From Caballeronia pedi (GTDB lineage Bacteria; Pseudomonadota; Gammaproteobacteria; Burkholderiales; Burkholderiaceae): a DNA stretch of 64,000 nt. The position numbers and the translations under genes are program-made. Shown in pieces: positions 47,746 to 56,868 of the stretch. Below the pieces are notes generated by a model that made no database searches, was not told the origin of the DNA, and saw only the letters and a list, made by a program, of their open reading frames with translations. Numbering within the stretch: position 1 is the first letter of the stretch; every line of letters begins with the position of its first letter. The DNA lies in NCBI RefSeq assembly GCF_001544915.2, contig NZ_FCOE02000019.1, positions 1 through 64,000 on the forward strand, written 5' to 3'.

Positions 47746-50241
47746 ATGCGGACTCAATTCGAGGCGTCGACGCCGGACCAGCATAACAAGGCGGAACACA
47801 AGCGTCAGGCGCACTTCCAGCGATGGTTCGCCACCTTCGCCAGCCTCGCCCATTCGCGGCTTCCGCTGCCCGAGTATCTGCAGAAAGTCACCGACACCCT
47901 GCGTGAAGTCGCCGGCGTCGGGTCCGCCGTGGTCGAATGGATCGAGGGCGAGGAACTCGTCTATCGCGCGGCGAGCGGCGCGGCGGCGGTGCACATCGGC
48001 GTTCGGCTGCCTACATCCGGCAGTCTGTCCGGCCTGTGCATCACGCGCCAGCAGCCGCTCATCTGCCGCAATTCGGCGACCGACCATCGCGTGGATCGCG
48101 CCGCGTGCGAGGCCGTCGGCGCGGTGTCGATGGTCGTCGCACCCGTCATCTACGAAGGCCGCTCGGTCGCGGTGCTGAAGCTCATTTCCGGCGAAGTCGA
48201 TCACTTCGGGCAATCGGATATCAGCATTCTCGATGCGTTCTGCGCGTGCATCGCCGAAACCATCGCGCGCGAGCAAATCGGGCAGGAAAATCGCGCGCTT
48301 CTGAAGGAGAACGCCAGCGTCGCCGCGCATCTGTCGGTCGAGTCGTCGCTGCGGATCGAATTCGAAAAGAAGCTCGCCGACGCCATGCGCCGCCGTCAGA
48401 CCGTGCTCGACAACGCGCACGTCGCGTTCGTATCGATGGACGAAGCCGGCATGGTCGTCGACTGGAACGAGGCCGCGACGCTGCTGTTCGGCTGGAAGCA
48501 GCAGGACGTGGCGGGCCGCGAACTGGCGTCGTTCGTGGTGCCCGAGCGCCTGCGCGACGCGCATCGCGCCGGGCTCACGCGCTATCTCGCGACCGGCGAG
48601 GCGCGCATGATCAACCAGCGCGTCGAGCTGCCCGCGCTGCGCCGCGACGGCAGCGAGTTCGCGGCCGAACTGACGATCAGCGAAGTCTGGTACGAAGGCC
48701 AGCGCCAGTTCGCGTGTTTCGTGCACGACATCACCGACCGGCGCACCGCGACCGAGGCGAACGAGCGCCTGCGCCTGCTCATCGACTCGGTGAGCGACTA
48801 CGCGATCTGCATGCTCGACCAGAACGGCCACGTGCGCTCGTGGAACGAAGGCGCGCACGCCATTTACGGCTTCGCGGCGCATGAAGCGATCGGCCGGCAC
48901 GTCGCGCTCTTCTACACCTCCGACGAACACGGCCGCGACCGCCCCGGCGACGATCTCGCGCGCGCGGCCCAAAGTGGCCGCGTCGAGCACGAGGACTGGC
49001 ACGTGCGCAAGGACGGCTCCGAGTTCTGGGCGCACGTGATCCTGAGCGCGTTGCCGAATCCGGACGGCGGCGCGCAAAGCTTCGTCAGGATCACGCGCGA
49101 CATGACCGCGCGGCGGCGTCTCGAAGAACTGGAAGCGTCGAGCCGGCGCATGAACGAGTTTCTCGCGCTGCTCGGCCACGAGTTGCGCAATCCGCTCGCG
49201 CCGATCCGCAACGCGGTGAGCATCCTGAAGCTGACATCATCCGACGACGCCGACGTGATCCGCAGCCGCCAGATCGTCGATCGTCAGCTTGCGCATCTGA
49301 CCAAGCTCGTCGACGATCTGCTCGACGCCGGGCGCGTAAGCTCGGGCAAGATACGTCTCGCGACCGGCATCGTCGATATCGCCGATGTCGTGCATCTGAG
49401 CGTCGAAGCGAGCCAGCCTCTGTGCGACGAGCGCGGGCAGCGCATCGACGTGCTGGACGGCGGCCAGCCGCTCTTCGTCAACGGCGATTCGACGCGGCTC
49501 GTGCAGGCGCTCAACAATCTGCTCAACAACGCGTCGAAGTTCAGCCCGCCCGATTCGACCATCACGCTCGAAGTCGGCCCGCGCGGCGGTTCCGTGCTCG
49601 TGCGCGTGAGCGATCAGGGCCGCGGCATCTCTTCCGACGCGCTCGGCATGGTGTTCGATCTGTTCGTGCAGGAGCATCCGCCGGGCGCGCATCTCGACGA
49701 AGGCGGCCTCGGCATCGGCCTCACGCTGGTGCGCGCGATCGCGGAACTGCACGGCGGACATGTCGAGGCGAAGAGCGGCGGCGCGGGACAGGGCAGCGCG
49801 TTCTCGCTGTGGCTGCCGCTCGCCGAAGCGCCCGCGCGCGGCGCACCGGCGGATGCGGCGCCGTCCGCCGCCGCGACGCGTGCGCTCGACGTGCTCGTCG
49901 TCGACGACAACCGCGATTCCGCCGACAGCATGACGCTGCTCGTCGACATGCTCGGCCATCGCGCGCGCGCCGTCTACGATGGCGCGGGCGCGCTCGATTC
50001 ATTCGAGGCGTCGCGGCCGCAGGTCGTGCTGCTGGATCTGTCGATGCCCGGCATGACCGGCTTCGACGTGATCCGCCGCATGCGCGACGATCGGAAGCGC
50101 GTGATCGTCGCGGCGATGACCGGCCTCGGCTCCGACGAAGACATGGCCCGCACGCGCGCCGCCGGCTTCGACGCACATCTCGTCAAACCGGTCGATCTTC
50201 CGGAACTGGAGCGCGTGCTGGCGCTGGCGGGGCGCGTCTGA
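47746..50241 (+). CDS. Hybrid sensor histidine kinase, GAF-PAS-PAS-HisKA-HATPase-REC
   Basis: The 831-residue protein has no obvious membrane segment. Order: GAF (about 30-170), PAS 1 (about 215-340), PAS 2 (about 345-460), HisKA with LLGHELRNPLAP (His478), HATPase_c with NNLLNNASKFS and GLGIGLTLVRAIAELHGG (about 580-690), and receiver (about 715-831) with phospho-Asp764 in VLLDLSMPG and the Lys in LVKPVD. A cytoplasmic redox, light or small-molecule sensor is likely. No output regulator is adjacent, so phosphotransfer must go to a protein encoded elsewhere. Its 3' end overlaps the convergent CoA-transferase gene by 59 bases. Confidence 0.93.
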   Translation: MRTQFEASTPDQHNKAEHKRQAHFQRWFATFASLAHSRLPLPEYLQKVTDTLREVAGVGSAVVEWIEGEELVYRAASGAAAVHIGVRLPTSGSLSGLCITRQQPLICRNSATDHRVDRAACEAVGAVSMVVAPVIYEGRSVAVLKLISGEVDHFGQSDISILDAFCACIAETIAREQIGQENRALLKENASVAAHLSVESSLRIEFEKKLADAMRRRQTVLDNAHVAFVSMDEAGMVVDWNEAATLLFGWKQQDVAGRELASFVVPERLRDAHRAGLTRYLATGEARMINQRVELPALRRDGSEFAAELTISEVWYEGQRQFACFVHDITDRRTATEANERLRLLIDSVSDYAICMLDQNGHVRSWNEGAHAIYGFAAHEAIGRHVALFYTSDEHGRDRPGDDLARAAQSGRVEHEDWHVRKDGSEFWAHVILSALPNPDGGAQSFVRITRDMTARRRLEELEASSRRMNEFLALLGHELRNPLAPIRNAVSILKLTSSDDADVIRSRQIVDRQLAHLTKLVDDLLDAGRVSSGKIRLATGIVDIADVVHLSVEASQPLCDERGQRIDVLDGGQPLFVNGDSTRLVQALNNLLNNASKFSPPDSTITLEVGPRGGSVLVRVSDQGRGISSDALGMVFDLFVQEHPPGAHLDEGGLGIGLTLVRAIAELHGGHVEAKSGGAGQGSAFSLWLPLAEAPARGAPADAAPSAAATRALDVLVVDDNRDSADSMTLLVDMLGHRARAVYDGAGALDSFEASRPQVVLLDLSMPGMTGFDVIRRMRDDRKRVIVAAMTGLGSDEDMARTRAAGFDAHLVKPVDLPELERVLALAGRV

Positions 50242-52114
50242 CGGATTCGGGCGCGCCGGGCACCGCACGCACGCTGGCGGGCGTTCTGCTCAGCCGATAC
50301 GGCACCTTCAAGACCGGCCAGAACGCGCCGTTCGCATCGCGCGCGGCGGAGAGCACGTCCGCGAGGAAGTCGCGGTCTTCGAGCAGTTCGTCCACGCGCA
50401 TCACCGCGACCGCGCCCGCGATGCTCGCTGCCGCCGCGGCTTTAGGCAACGTGATGCAGCGTGCGCGCTCGGCGTCGGACACCTCGCCTTCGATCCACAC
50501 ATGACCGTCGAGACAGGCGAGCGCCTCGCCGCGCGGCGCGTCCTGGCCCGCCGCGAACAGCGCGCACCACGCGGCCACGTCCTGCATCGAAATCTCGATG
50601 AACGTGCCTTCGGTCGCGGGCGATGCAAGGCGCGCGACGATCGCGAACAGCGCCGCCTGGCCGCCGAGAATGTCCGCGCCCGATGCGCCGATCTTGACCG
50701 GTGCGCCGTCGCTTCTGGTGAGGTCCATGAGGCCGCCCATCGCCTGAATGACGGTATCGAACGCGGGCCGCGACGGATACGCCGACGCGATGCCGAAACC
50801 CGATATCGAGCAATAGACGAGACGCGGATTGATCGCGCCCAGCGTCTCGCGCGTGAAGCCGAGTTTCGCTAGCGCGCCGGGGCGCAGGTTTTCGACGAGC
50901 ACGTCGGCGTCTTTCAGCAGCGCGCGCAGATGGGCGCGATCGGCTTCGTGCTTGAGATCGAGCTCGATCGTCTGCTTGTCGGTGTTGTTGAGCGCGAAGA
51001 AATAGCTCGTGCCGCCCTGCCCCGGCTGCCACGAACGCGCGACTTCACCGTCGGGCGGCTCGATCTTCACGACTTGCGCCCCGAGCGCGGCGAGGTGCTT
51101 GCCGACGAGCGGCGCGGTCGTGTACTGGCCTATTTCGATCACCTTCACGCCCGCGAGCGGCGCGGCGTGGTCGTCGATTTTGCGCGTTTGCGGCTTCACG
51201 ACGTCACGCGCTTCGCTCAACGCGAACGTTTCGAATATCGAAACCTGCCGATACGTGTGCGCGCCGATGCCGTTCGATTCGATCGCGCGCGCTGCCTGCG
51301 CGTGGCGCATACGGAAATTCGGCTCGCCGTGCAACTCCGCGATGCCGACGATCGGTCCCGCCGCCACGCCGATGCGCTCGCACAGGCGCGTGCAATCGTC
51401 GGTGGCGAGGGTCGTCGTCCAGGTTTCGATGAGCGCGTCGAGTTCATCGACATGACGCACGCGAGCGGCGAGCGTCGCGAAACGCGCGTCGTCCAGTTGC
51501 GGCACGCGCGCTTCCTGCCTGAGCTTGCGCCATTGTTCCTCGGTGCTCGTGCAGATGAGAATCCAGCCGTCGCGCGTGCGGTACGCGTTCCACGGCGCGC
51601 ACGCCGGATGGCGGTTGCCCACGCGCGCGGCCGTGCGTCGCGCGAAAGCGGCGGGCAGGAAGGTCGTGAGCGCGCTGGCCGCGCAGCCCATCAGCGTCAC
51701 GTCGATGTTCTGCACGATGCCGCGCTGGCGCTTGACGCGCACCGCCGACGCGATCGCCGACGCCGCATAGAGCGCCGCCGATATCTCCGCGAACGCAATG
51801 CCGATGCGCACCGGCGCGCCGTTCGAAAAGCCTGTGGTGTCCATGAGGCCGCTCATCGCCTGGATTTGCGCATCGGTCCAGGGCGTGCCCGAGCGCGAGT
51901 CCTGCGCGCCGGTCGCGGTGATGTCGCACACGATATGCGCGCCCGATGCCTTCCACTGCGCGATGTCCATATCGGACGATACGACGATGACTTCGTAATC
52001 CGCGCCGTCTGTCGCGGCGGAATCGACTCTGGCGCCCGCCCGTTCGAGCAGCGTCGCGCACAGCTTCACCGCGTCGCGCGCGCCGCAGGCCAATACTCGC
52101 AAACCTTCCAGCAT
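50183..52114 (-). CDS. Tandem CaiB/BaiF (family III) CoA-transferase fusion
   Basis: The 643-residue protein contains two homologous parts. Residues about 1-300 resemble a family III CoA-transferase lacking a clear N-terminal lobe motif, with NRHPACAPWNAYRTRDGWILICTSTEEQW. Residues about 315-600 carry the full N-terminal signature LAGVKVIEIGQYTTAPLVGKHLAALGAQVVKIEPPDGEVAR and the probable catalytic Asp in RPAFDTVIQAMGG. Single-chain members are about 400 residues, so this is a fused, interlaced pair. It should transfer CoA from a donor such as succinyl-CoA to a carboxylic acid. A GGAGACGAAA box precedes the ATG. The divergent LysR is the likely regulator. Confidence 0.85.
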   Translation of the reverse strand: MLEGLRVLACGARDAVKLCATLLERAGARVDSAATDGADYEVIVVSSDMDIAQWKASGAHIVCDITATGAQDSRSGTPWTDAQIQAMSGLMDTTGFSNGAPVRIGIAFAEISAALYAASAIASAVRVKRQRGIVQNIDVTLMGCAASALTTFLPAAFARRTAARVGNRHPACAPWNAYRTRDGWILICTSTEEQWRKLRQEARVPQLDDARFATLAARVRHVDELDALIETWTTTLATDDCTRLCERIGVAAGPIVGIAELHGEPNFRMRHAQAARAIESNGIGAHTYRQVSIFETFALSEARDVVKPQTRKIDDHAAPLAGVKVIEIGQYTTAPLVGKHLAALGAQVVKIEPPDGEVARSWQPGQGGTSYFFALNNTDKQTIELDLKHEADRAHLRALLKDADVLVENLRPGALAKLGFTRETLGAINPRLVYCSISGFGIASAYPSRPAFDTVIQAMGGLMDLTRSDGAPVKIGASGADILGGQAALFAIVARLASPATEGTFIEISMQDVAAWCALFAAGQDAPRGEALACLDGHVWIEGEVSDAERARCITLPKAAAAASIAGAVAVMRVDELLEDRDFLADVLSAARDANGAFWPVLKVPYRLSRTPASVRAVPGAPESVRRAPPAPARAPVPEDRPV

Positions 52115-52179
52115 TTTCGTCTCCTTCCTTCGTATCTACACGGCTGGCGCGCCCGCGCCCGCGTTGCTACCATCGTCCG

Positions 52180-53079
52180 ATGCGAACCCTTCCGTCACTC
52201 AACGCGCTGCGCGCCTTCGAAGTCTGCGGGCGTCTGCTCAGCATCCAGCTCGCCGCCGATGAGCTGAACGTCACGCCCGCCGCCGTCAGCCGCCAGATCA
52301 AGCTGCTGGAAGACCAGCTCGGCATGCTGCTTTTCGAACGCGGACATCGGGCGATCACATTGACGCCGATGGGCTCGCGCTATCTCGCCGATGTGATCCG
52401 CAGCTTCGACACCTTGCGCACCGCGACCGTCAATCTCACCGAAGCCCGCAAGCGCCGCACGCTGAAGATTCGCGCGTACACCACGTTTTCGATGAACTGG
52501 CTGCTGCCGCGTCTCTCGACGTTTCATCGTGACCATCCGGATATCGAAGTGAGTTTGACCACATCGCTGCAACCGGTCGACTTCAACACCGAAGACGTCG
52601 ATGCGGCGATTCGTCTGTCGCATGCGCCTTCCTCCGATCTCGGCTTCGACCGGCTCGTGCCGAATGAGCTTGTGCCGGTATGCAGTCCCGAGTTTCTGCG
52701 TGCGCATCCGGATCTCGGCGATGCGACGCCCGAGGCGTTGCGCGACGTACCGCTGTTGCATTCGCTCGCGCGCCGCGAGGACTGGGCGAAGTGGCTCGAT
52801 GCGGCCGGCGTTCAGGGCGTGAATCCGCTCGGCGGGCTGAGCTACGAGAGCTCGATCCTCGCGTATTTCGCGGCGACGCAAGGGCATGGCATCGCGATGG
52901 CGCAACGGGTGCTCGTCGCGGATCAGTTGAGCGCAGGCACGCTCGTCATGCCGTTTTCCTTCGTGCTCGATCTTGGGGCGTTCACGTATTACCTGATCTA
53001 TCCGCCTGAGCATCTTTCGAGTGCGGAGTTCGTAGCGTTTCGAACGTGGTTGCTTTCCACCGGCGAAGCTTCGGGGTGA
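52180..53079 (+). CDS. LysR-family regulator, GcvA-like
   Basis: The 299-residue protein has an N-terminal HTH (LPSLNALRAFEVCGRLLSIQLAADELNVTPAAVSRQIKLLEDQLGMLLFERGHRAITLT) and a substrate-binding-fold effector domain with ALRDVPLLHS and YFAATQGHGIAMAQRVLVADQLSAGTLV, typical of the GcvA group. It is divergent from the CoA-transferase gene with only 65 bases between starts, so it probably controls that gene and itself. The co-inducer is likely the acid or its CoA ester. Confidence 0.92.
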   Translation: MRTLPSLNALRAFEVCGRLLSIQLAADELNVTPAAVSRQIKLLEDQLGMLLFERGHRAITLTPMGSRYLADVIRSFDTLRTATVNLTEARKRRTLKIRAYTTFSMNWLLPRLSTFHRDHPDIEVSLTTSLQPVDFNTEDVDAAIRLSHAPSSDLGFDRLVPNELVPVCSPEFLRAHPDLGDATPEALRDVPLLHSLARREDWAKWLDAAGVQGVNPLGGLSYESSILAYFAATQGHGIAMAQRVLVADQLSAGTLVMPFSFVLDLGAFTYYLIYPPEHLSSAEFVAFRTWLLSTGEASG

Positions 53080-53141
53080 TGCGGTATGCATTTGGGTTCT
53101 CCTGCAGGTCCTTCGCTAGTGCTTTCGTGGAAGCCTGATTT

Positions 53142-53723
53142 CGTGTCGGTCTATTAGTGTTGCCCCTCCCCGGGGCGGGGGTCACTTTCTTTGCTGCTGC
53201 AAAGAAAGTAACCAAAGAAAGCAGCTTTCCCCATCCAAAGTACTTCATGCCGGCCCCGGCACAGGCGAAAGGCTAGGGCACAGCAGTAGCGAGTGCCCTC
53301 AAAGGCCACACCGGGCTTGGACCGCGCACGGTCTGCCATATCGCGCCACGTGCGTAGCCGGTTCAGCACGAAATGGCTCCGGCCCGCTGCGCGGCCGATG
53401 GGTCCATCGGGTTTGCATGTGCTTCTGCGCTTCTCTTTTCTCGTCGGTTTCCCTTGCATACCCAATGGCAGCGCGTAGCGCTGTGCCGAAGCTATTTCGC
53501 GCTGAACCAGCGCGCTAGAAGCTCTAGCTAGTCAGACCGTGTGCGGTCCAAGCCCGATGGGGCCTATGAGGGCACTCGCTACAAGCGCCACGATCGACGA
53601 GAAGAACACCCATATTGCGTGTGACCGCGGGCGTCTCGAGCTGCTTTCTTTGGTTACTTTCTTTGCAGCAGCAAAGAAAGTGACTGCCGCCCCGCACAGG
53701 GGCAACACTAATAGACCGACGCG
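53142..53723. repeat. Giant imperfect palindrome, copy 2
   Basis: This is the same element as at 37303-37887. The left arm (about 53142-53378) is nearly identical to that of copy 1. The right arm (about 53490-53723) keeps the outer 80 bases and the inner part, but a stretch of about 55 bases (roughly 53583-53638) is replaced by unrelated sequence, so the pairing is interrupted there. It lies between the convergent ends of the LysR and enoyl-CoA hydratase genes. Both copies have the centre in the same orientation. Confidence 0.86.
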
Positions 53724-53755
53724 AATTCAGGATTCCATAGAAGAAGCCAAAAAAT

Positions 53756-54559
53756 CTAACGCCCGCAATACCGCGGAATGCGCTTCTCCGCAAACGCCTT
53801 ACGCCCCTCCACCCGATCCTCCGATTCCCGCATCGCCCCCCAAGCCAGCTCGGTAAATTCGAGCGCCTGCGCAAGCGGCACGTTCGCACTCGTCTCGATG
53901 ACTTTCTTGATCATCTGCACCGCGAGCGGCCCGTTCGCCGCGATCGCCCGCGCGAGTTTCATCGCCTCGTCCATCAACGCTTCGGGCTCCGCGAGATCGG
54001 ATATCAAACCAACGCGATGCGCATACTCCGCATCGATCTTGCACCCCGTGAGCAGCATCTTCATCGCGATGGCGGAAGGCACCGCGCGCTGCAACGCCTG
54101 AATGCCGCACACAGCGGGAATGCTCGCGACAATCGCTTCCGGCAAGCCAAACACCGCGCTCTTCGACGCGATGCGCAGATCGCATTGCAACGCGAGTTCG
54201 AGGCCGCCGCCCAGGCAATAACCATTGACCGCAGCAATCATCGGCTTGAAGATGCGCAACGAACTCAGCTCCATCAAACGCACGTAAATGCCTTCGGCGC
54301 CCGCGCGATCGAGAGACTTCACGAACGACGACCCGAACGATGTCGAGGGCGGCAACGTGCGCTTCAAATCCGCGCCGACGCAAAACGACTTCGCGCCCGC
54401 GCCGGTGATGACGATCACGCGAACATCGTCGTCATCGCGTGCTTCGGAAAGACGCGAACGCAGTTCGACGAGCGTATCGATATCGAGCGCGTTGAGCGCT
54501 TCGGGCCGATCGAGTGTCACGACGGCGATGTGATCGGTCACGCTGTAGCGAATGGTCAT
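53756..54559 (-). CDS. Enoyl-CoA hydratase/isomerase
   Basis: The 267-residue crotonase has LDRPEALNALDIDTL near the N-terminus, oxyanion-hole segments SFCVGADLKRTL and AAVNGYCLGGGLELALQCDLRIAS, and FGLPEAIVASIPAVCG where the catalytic Glu lies. A GGAGAAG box precedes the ATG. It follows the SDR gene by 15 bases, so hydratase and dehydrogenase likely catalyse successive beta-oxidation steps. The pathway substrate is probably an acid activated by the CoA-transferase nearby. Confidence 0.92.
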   Translation of the reverse strand: MTIRYSVTDHIAVVTLDRPEALNALDIDTLVELRSRLSEARDDDDVRVIVITGAGAKSFCVGADLKRTLPPSTSFGSSFVKSLDRAGAEGIYVRLMELSSLRIFKPMIAAVNGYCLGGGLELALQCDLRIASKSAVFGLPEAIVASIPAVCGIQALQRAVPSAIAMKMLLTGCKIDAEYAHRVGLISDLAEPEALMDEAMKLARAIAANGPLAVQMIKKVIETSANVPLAQALEFTELAWGAMRESEDRVEGRKAFAEKRIPRYCGR

Positions 54560-54574
54560 GATCTTCTCCGCGAC

Positions 54575-55330
54575 TCAGACGCTCGGCGACGCAAGCGAGC
54601 GCCCGCCGCACACATAAAGCGTCTGCCCGGTGATGTACGACGCCTCCCGCCGCGCGAAAAAGCGCACCGCCTCCGCGATATCCTCCGGCGTACCGATGCG
54701 CTGCACCGGCACCGACTTCTTCAGCTTCTCCTGCAACTCGGGATCGAAGGCCTGAAAAAGCGGCGTATCGACGATGCCCGGCGCGACCGCGTTCACCGTC
54801 ACGCCGTCCTTCGCCCATTCGAGCGCGAGACTGCGCGTGAGACTCACCACGCCGCCCTTCGCCGCCGAATAGTTCGCCTGCCCCACGCCGCCGAGCCACG
54901 CGCGCGACGAGATGTTCACGATGCGCCCGTGCTTCGCCGCGCTCATATGCGCAAGCACCGCGCGGCAGCACAGAAACTGCGACTTGAGATTCACGTCGAT
55001 GACAGCGTCCCAGTCGTCATCGCTCATGCGCGTGATGCGCTTGTCGCGCACGATGCCCGCGTTGTTCACGAGCACGTCGATACGTCCGTAGCGTTCGATC
55101 ACCGCCTCGACCGCGCGATTCACCGATTCGCTTTTGGTCACATCGACGGCGAGCGCGATCACGTCCGCGCCGGATGCTGCGAGTCTCGTCGCGGCTTCGT
55201 CGAGCGCCGCGCGATCGAGATCGAAGAGCGTGATGCTTTTGCCATCGCGTGCAAGCGCCTGTGCAATGCCGAATCCAATGCCCTTCGCGCCGCCCGTGAC
55301 GATCGCGACTTCCGTTGATGAAGCATTCAT
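54575..55330 (-). CDS. Short-chain dehydrogenase, FabG/3-hydroxyacyl-CoA type
   Basis: The 251-residue SDR has TGGAKGIG, NNAG, Ser in NISSRAWLGG, and YSAAKGG for Tyr and Lys; length and motifs fit the FabG group. An AAGGAG box precedes the ATG. It is the first gene of a two-gene minus-strand operon with an enoyl-CoA hydratase, and it faces an MHS transporter/thiolase pair across a 203-base divergent region carrying a long inverted repeat. It probably oxidises the 3-hydroxyacyl-CoA from the hydratase, before the thiolase step. Confidence 0.9.
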   Translation of the reverse strand: MNASSTEVAIVTGGAKGIGFGIAQALARDGKSITLFDLDRAALDEAATRLAASGADVIALAVDVTKSESVNRAVEAVIERYGRIDVLVNNAGIVRDKRITRMSDDDWDAVIDVNLKSQFLCCRAVLAHMSAAKHGRIVNISSRAWLGGVGQANYSAAKGGVVSLTRSLALEWAKDGVTVNAVAPGIVDTPLFQAFDPELQEKLKKSVPVQRIGTPEDIAEAVRFFARREASYITGQTLYVCGGRSLASPSV

Positions 55331-55380
55331 TGCTGTCTCCTTGAACGAATGCCCCGATGCTAGGCCGCCTCGTCACGTCT

Positions 55381-55477
55381 GCTCAAACGACATTTTTTGC
55401 GGCATCGATTGAGTTTTTGTGCGCGCGGTTTCGATTGATCAGAAGTCAATCGAGAACGCAGAAAAAGTCGTTTGAGC
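55381..55477. promoter_or_regulatory. Long inverted repeat in the SDR/MHS divergent promoter
   Basis: Arms of 32 bases (55381-55412 and 55446-55477) are inverted copies. Each begins with GCTCAAACGAC, continues with a T-run ending TGCG, and ends in TCGATTGA. An additional TCGATTGA at 55431-55438 forms a second, tighter inverted pair with 55446-55453. The symmetry suggests that the same regulator binds once for each divergent promoter. The regulator is not identified. Confidence 0.6.
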
Positions 55478-55533
55478 GCGCGAAAAGCCAAACCTACGAT
55501 GCGTCCATCACGAACACACACGGAGACGACATC

Positions 55534-56835
55534 ATGGACACCACGCTTCCCAACGTCGCGGAACCCGCCGCGACGCCACTCAGCCGCACGCAGAAAAAAG
55601 CCATCGTCGCGGCGACGCTCGGCACCATCGTCGAGTTCACGGACTGGATCATCTATGCGACGTTCGCGTCGCTGTTCTCGCGGCAGTTCTTCCCGGCGAA
55701 CAACGCCAGCATCGCGCTGCTCGCGACCTTCGCGGTGTTCGCGGTCGGCTTCGTGATGCGGCCCATCGGCGGCGCGCTGCTCGGCGCCTATGCCGACCGT
55801 CACGGCCGCAAGAACGGCCTCGCGCTGTCCGTCGCGCTGATGGCGGGCAGCTCGCTCGTGATCGCGGCGTGTCCGGCGTATGCGTCGATCGGCGTCGCGG
55901 CGCCGCTCGTGCTCGTGGCCGCGCGGCTCGTGCAGGGGTTCGCGGCGGGCGGCGAGTTCGGCTCGGCATCGACGTTCCTGATGGAATCGGCGTCGCCCTC
56001 GCGGCGCGGCTTCGCGGGATCGTGGCAGCACTTCGCGGTGAACGCGGGCGTGCTCGTGGCGGCATCGATCGGCGCGCTGCTCACATCGATGATCGATGCG
56101 CCCGCGATGGCCGCATGGGGCTGGCGCGTCGCTTTCACGATCGCTGGCCTGATGGGCTTCGTCGCGCTCTGGTTTCGCCTGGCCGTCGCCGAAACCGATG
56201 CCTTCAAACGTAGCGCGTCGGCGCGTCGGCACACGCGGCATCCGTTCGTCACGATCGTGCGTGAGCATCGCCGCGCGGCGCTGCGTGTGATCGGCATCGC
56301 GATGGCGGGCAATCTCTGCATCTATCTCTGGCTCGTGATGTTCCCGACGCTCGCCCACATGCGCGGCCTGCCGTTGCGCGATGCGTTCAGCGCGAGCGTG
56401 GTGTCCATCGTCGTGTCGCTCGTGGCGATTCCGCTGCTCGGCATGCTGTCGGACCGCATCGGCCGCAAGCCGGTGCTGATCGCGTTCGCCGCTGGCTCCG
56501 CGCTTTTCGCGTATCCCGCGCTGCACTTTCTCAACAACGATTACTGGAGCGCGACGGTCATCGTCACCATCGGCATGCTGCTGTCGTCCGGGTTCGCCGC
56601 GACCTGCGCGACGGTCATGGCCGAGCAGTTCCCCGCGCATGTGCGGGCGACGGGCGTCGCGCTGCCCTACGCGATTTCGGCTGCGCTCTTCGGCGGCACG
56701 CTGCCGACCATCGTCACCGCGATGAACAGCGCCGGTCTCTCGCAATACCTCTGGATCTACGTGGCCGCCGTGTGCGCGGCGAGCTGCATCGTCTATGCAC
56801 GCATGCCGGAAACGCGCGGCAAGACGCTCGACTGA
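55534..56835 (+). CDS. MHS-family major facilitator transporter
   Basis: The 433-residue, twelve-segment protein has the family signatures ATLGTIVEFTDWIIYATF in helix 1, GAYADRHGRKNGLALSV in the loop and RLVQGFAAGGEFGSASTFLMES in helix 4-5. A GGAGA box precedes the ATG at 55534; the longer frame upstream covers the operator region. Members import mono-, di- and tricarboxylates or aromatic acids with protons. Clustering with the CoA-transferase, hydratase, SDR and thiolase points to uptake of the acid degraded by those enzymes. Confidence 0.92.
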   Translation: MDTTLPNVAEPAATPLSRTQKKAIVAATLGTIVEFTDWIIYATFASLFSRQFFPANNASIALLATFAVFAVGFVMRPIGGALLGAYADRHGRKNGLALSVALMAGSSLVIAACPAYASIGVAAPLVLVAARLVQGFAAGGEFGSASTFLMESASPSRRGFAGSWQHFAVNAGVLVAASIGALLTSMIDAPAMAAWGWRVAFTIAGLMGFVALWFRLAVAETDAFKRSASARRHTRHPFVTIVREHRRAALRVIGIAMAGNLCIYLWLVMFPTLAHMRGLPLRDAFSASVVSIVVSLVAIPLLGMLSDRIGRKPVLIAFAAGSALFAYPALHFLNNDYWSATVIVTIGMLLSSGFAATCATVMAEQFPAHVRATGVALPYAISAALFGGTLPTIVTAMNSAGLSQYLWIYVAAVCAASCIVYARMPETRGKTLD

Positions 56836-56868
56836 GACTTTCTTCTTTTACATGCAATGGAGACAATC

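Noticed and set aside
46945..49179. 744-codon minus-strand open frame under the MocR and histidine kinase genes
   Set aside because: It covers two convincing plus-strand genes and their spacer, and its translation is Arg-rich and motif-free.
53154..53465. 103-codon open frame inside repeat copy 2 and similar ones in copy 1 (37251-37891)
   Set aside because: These frames lie wholly in the palindromic repeats, differ between the copies by frame changes, and have no ribosome binding site. They resemble spurious hypothetical proteins often called in such repeats.
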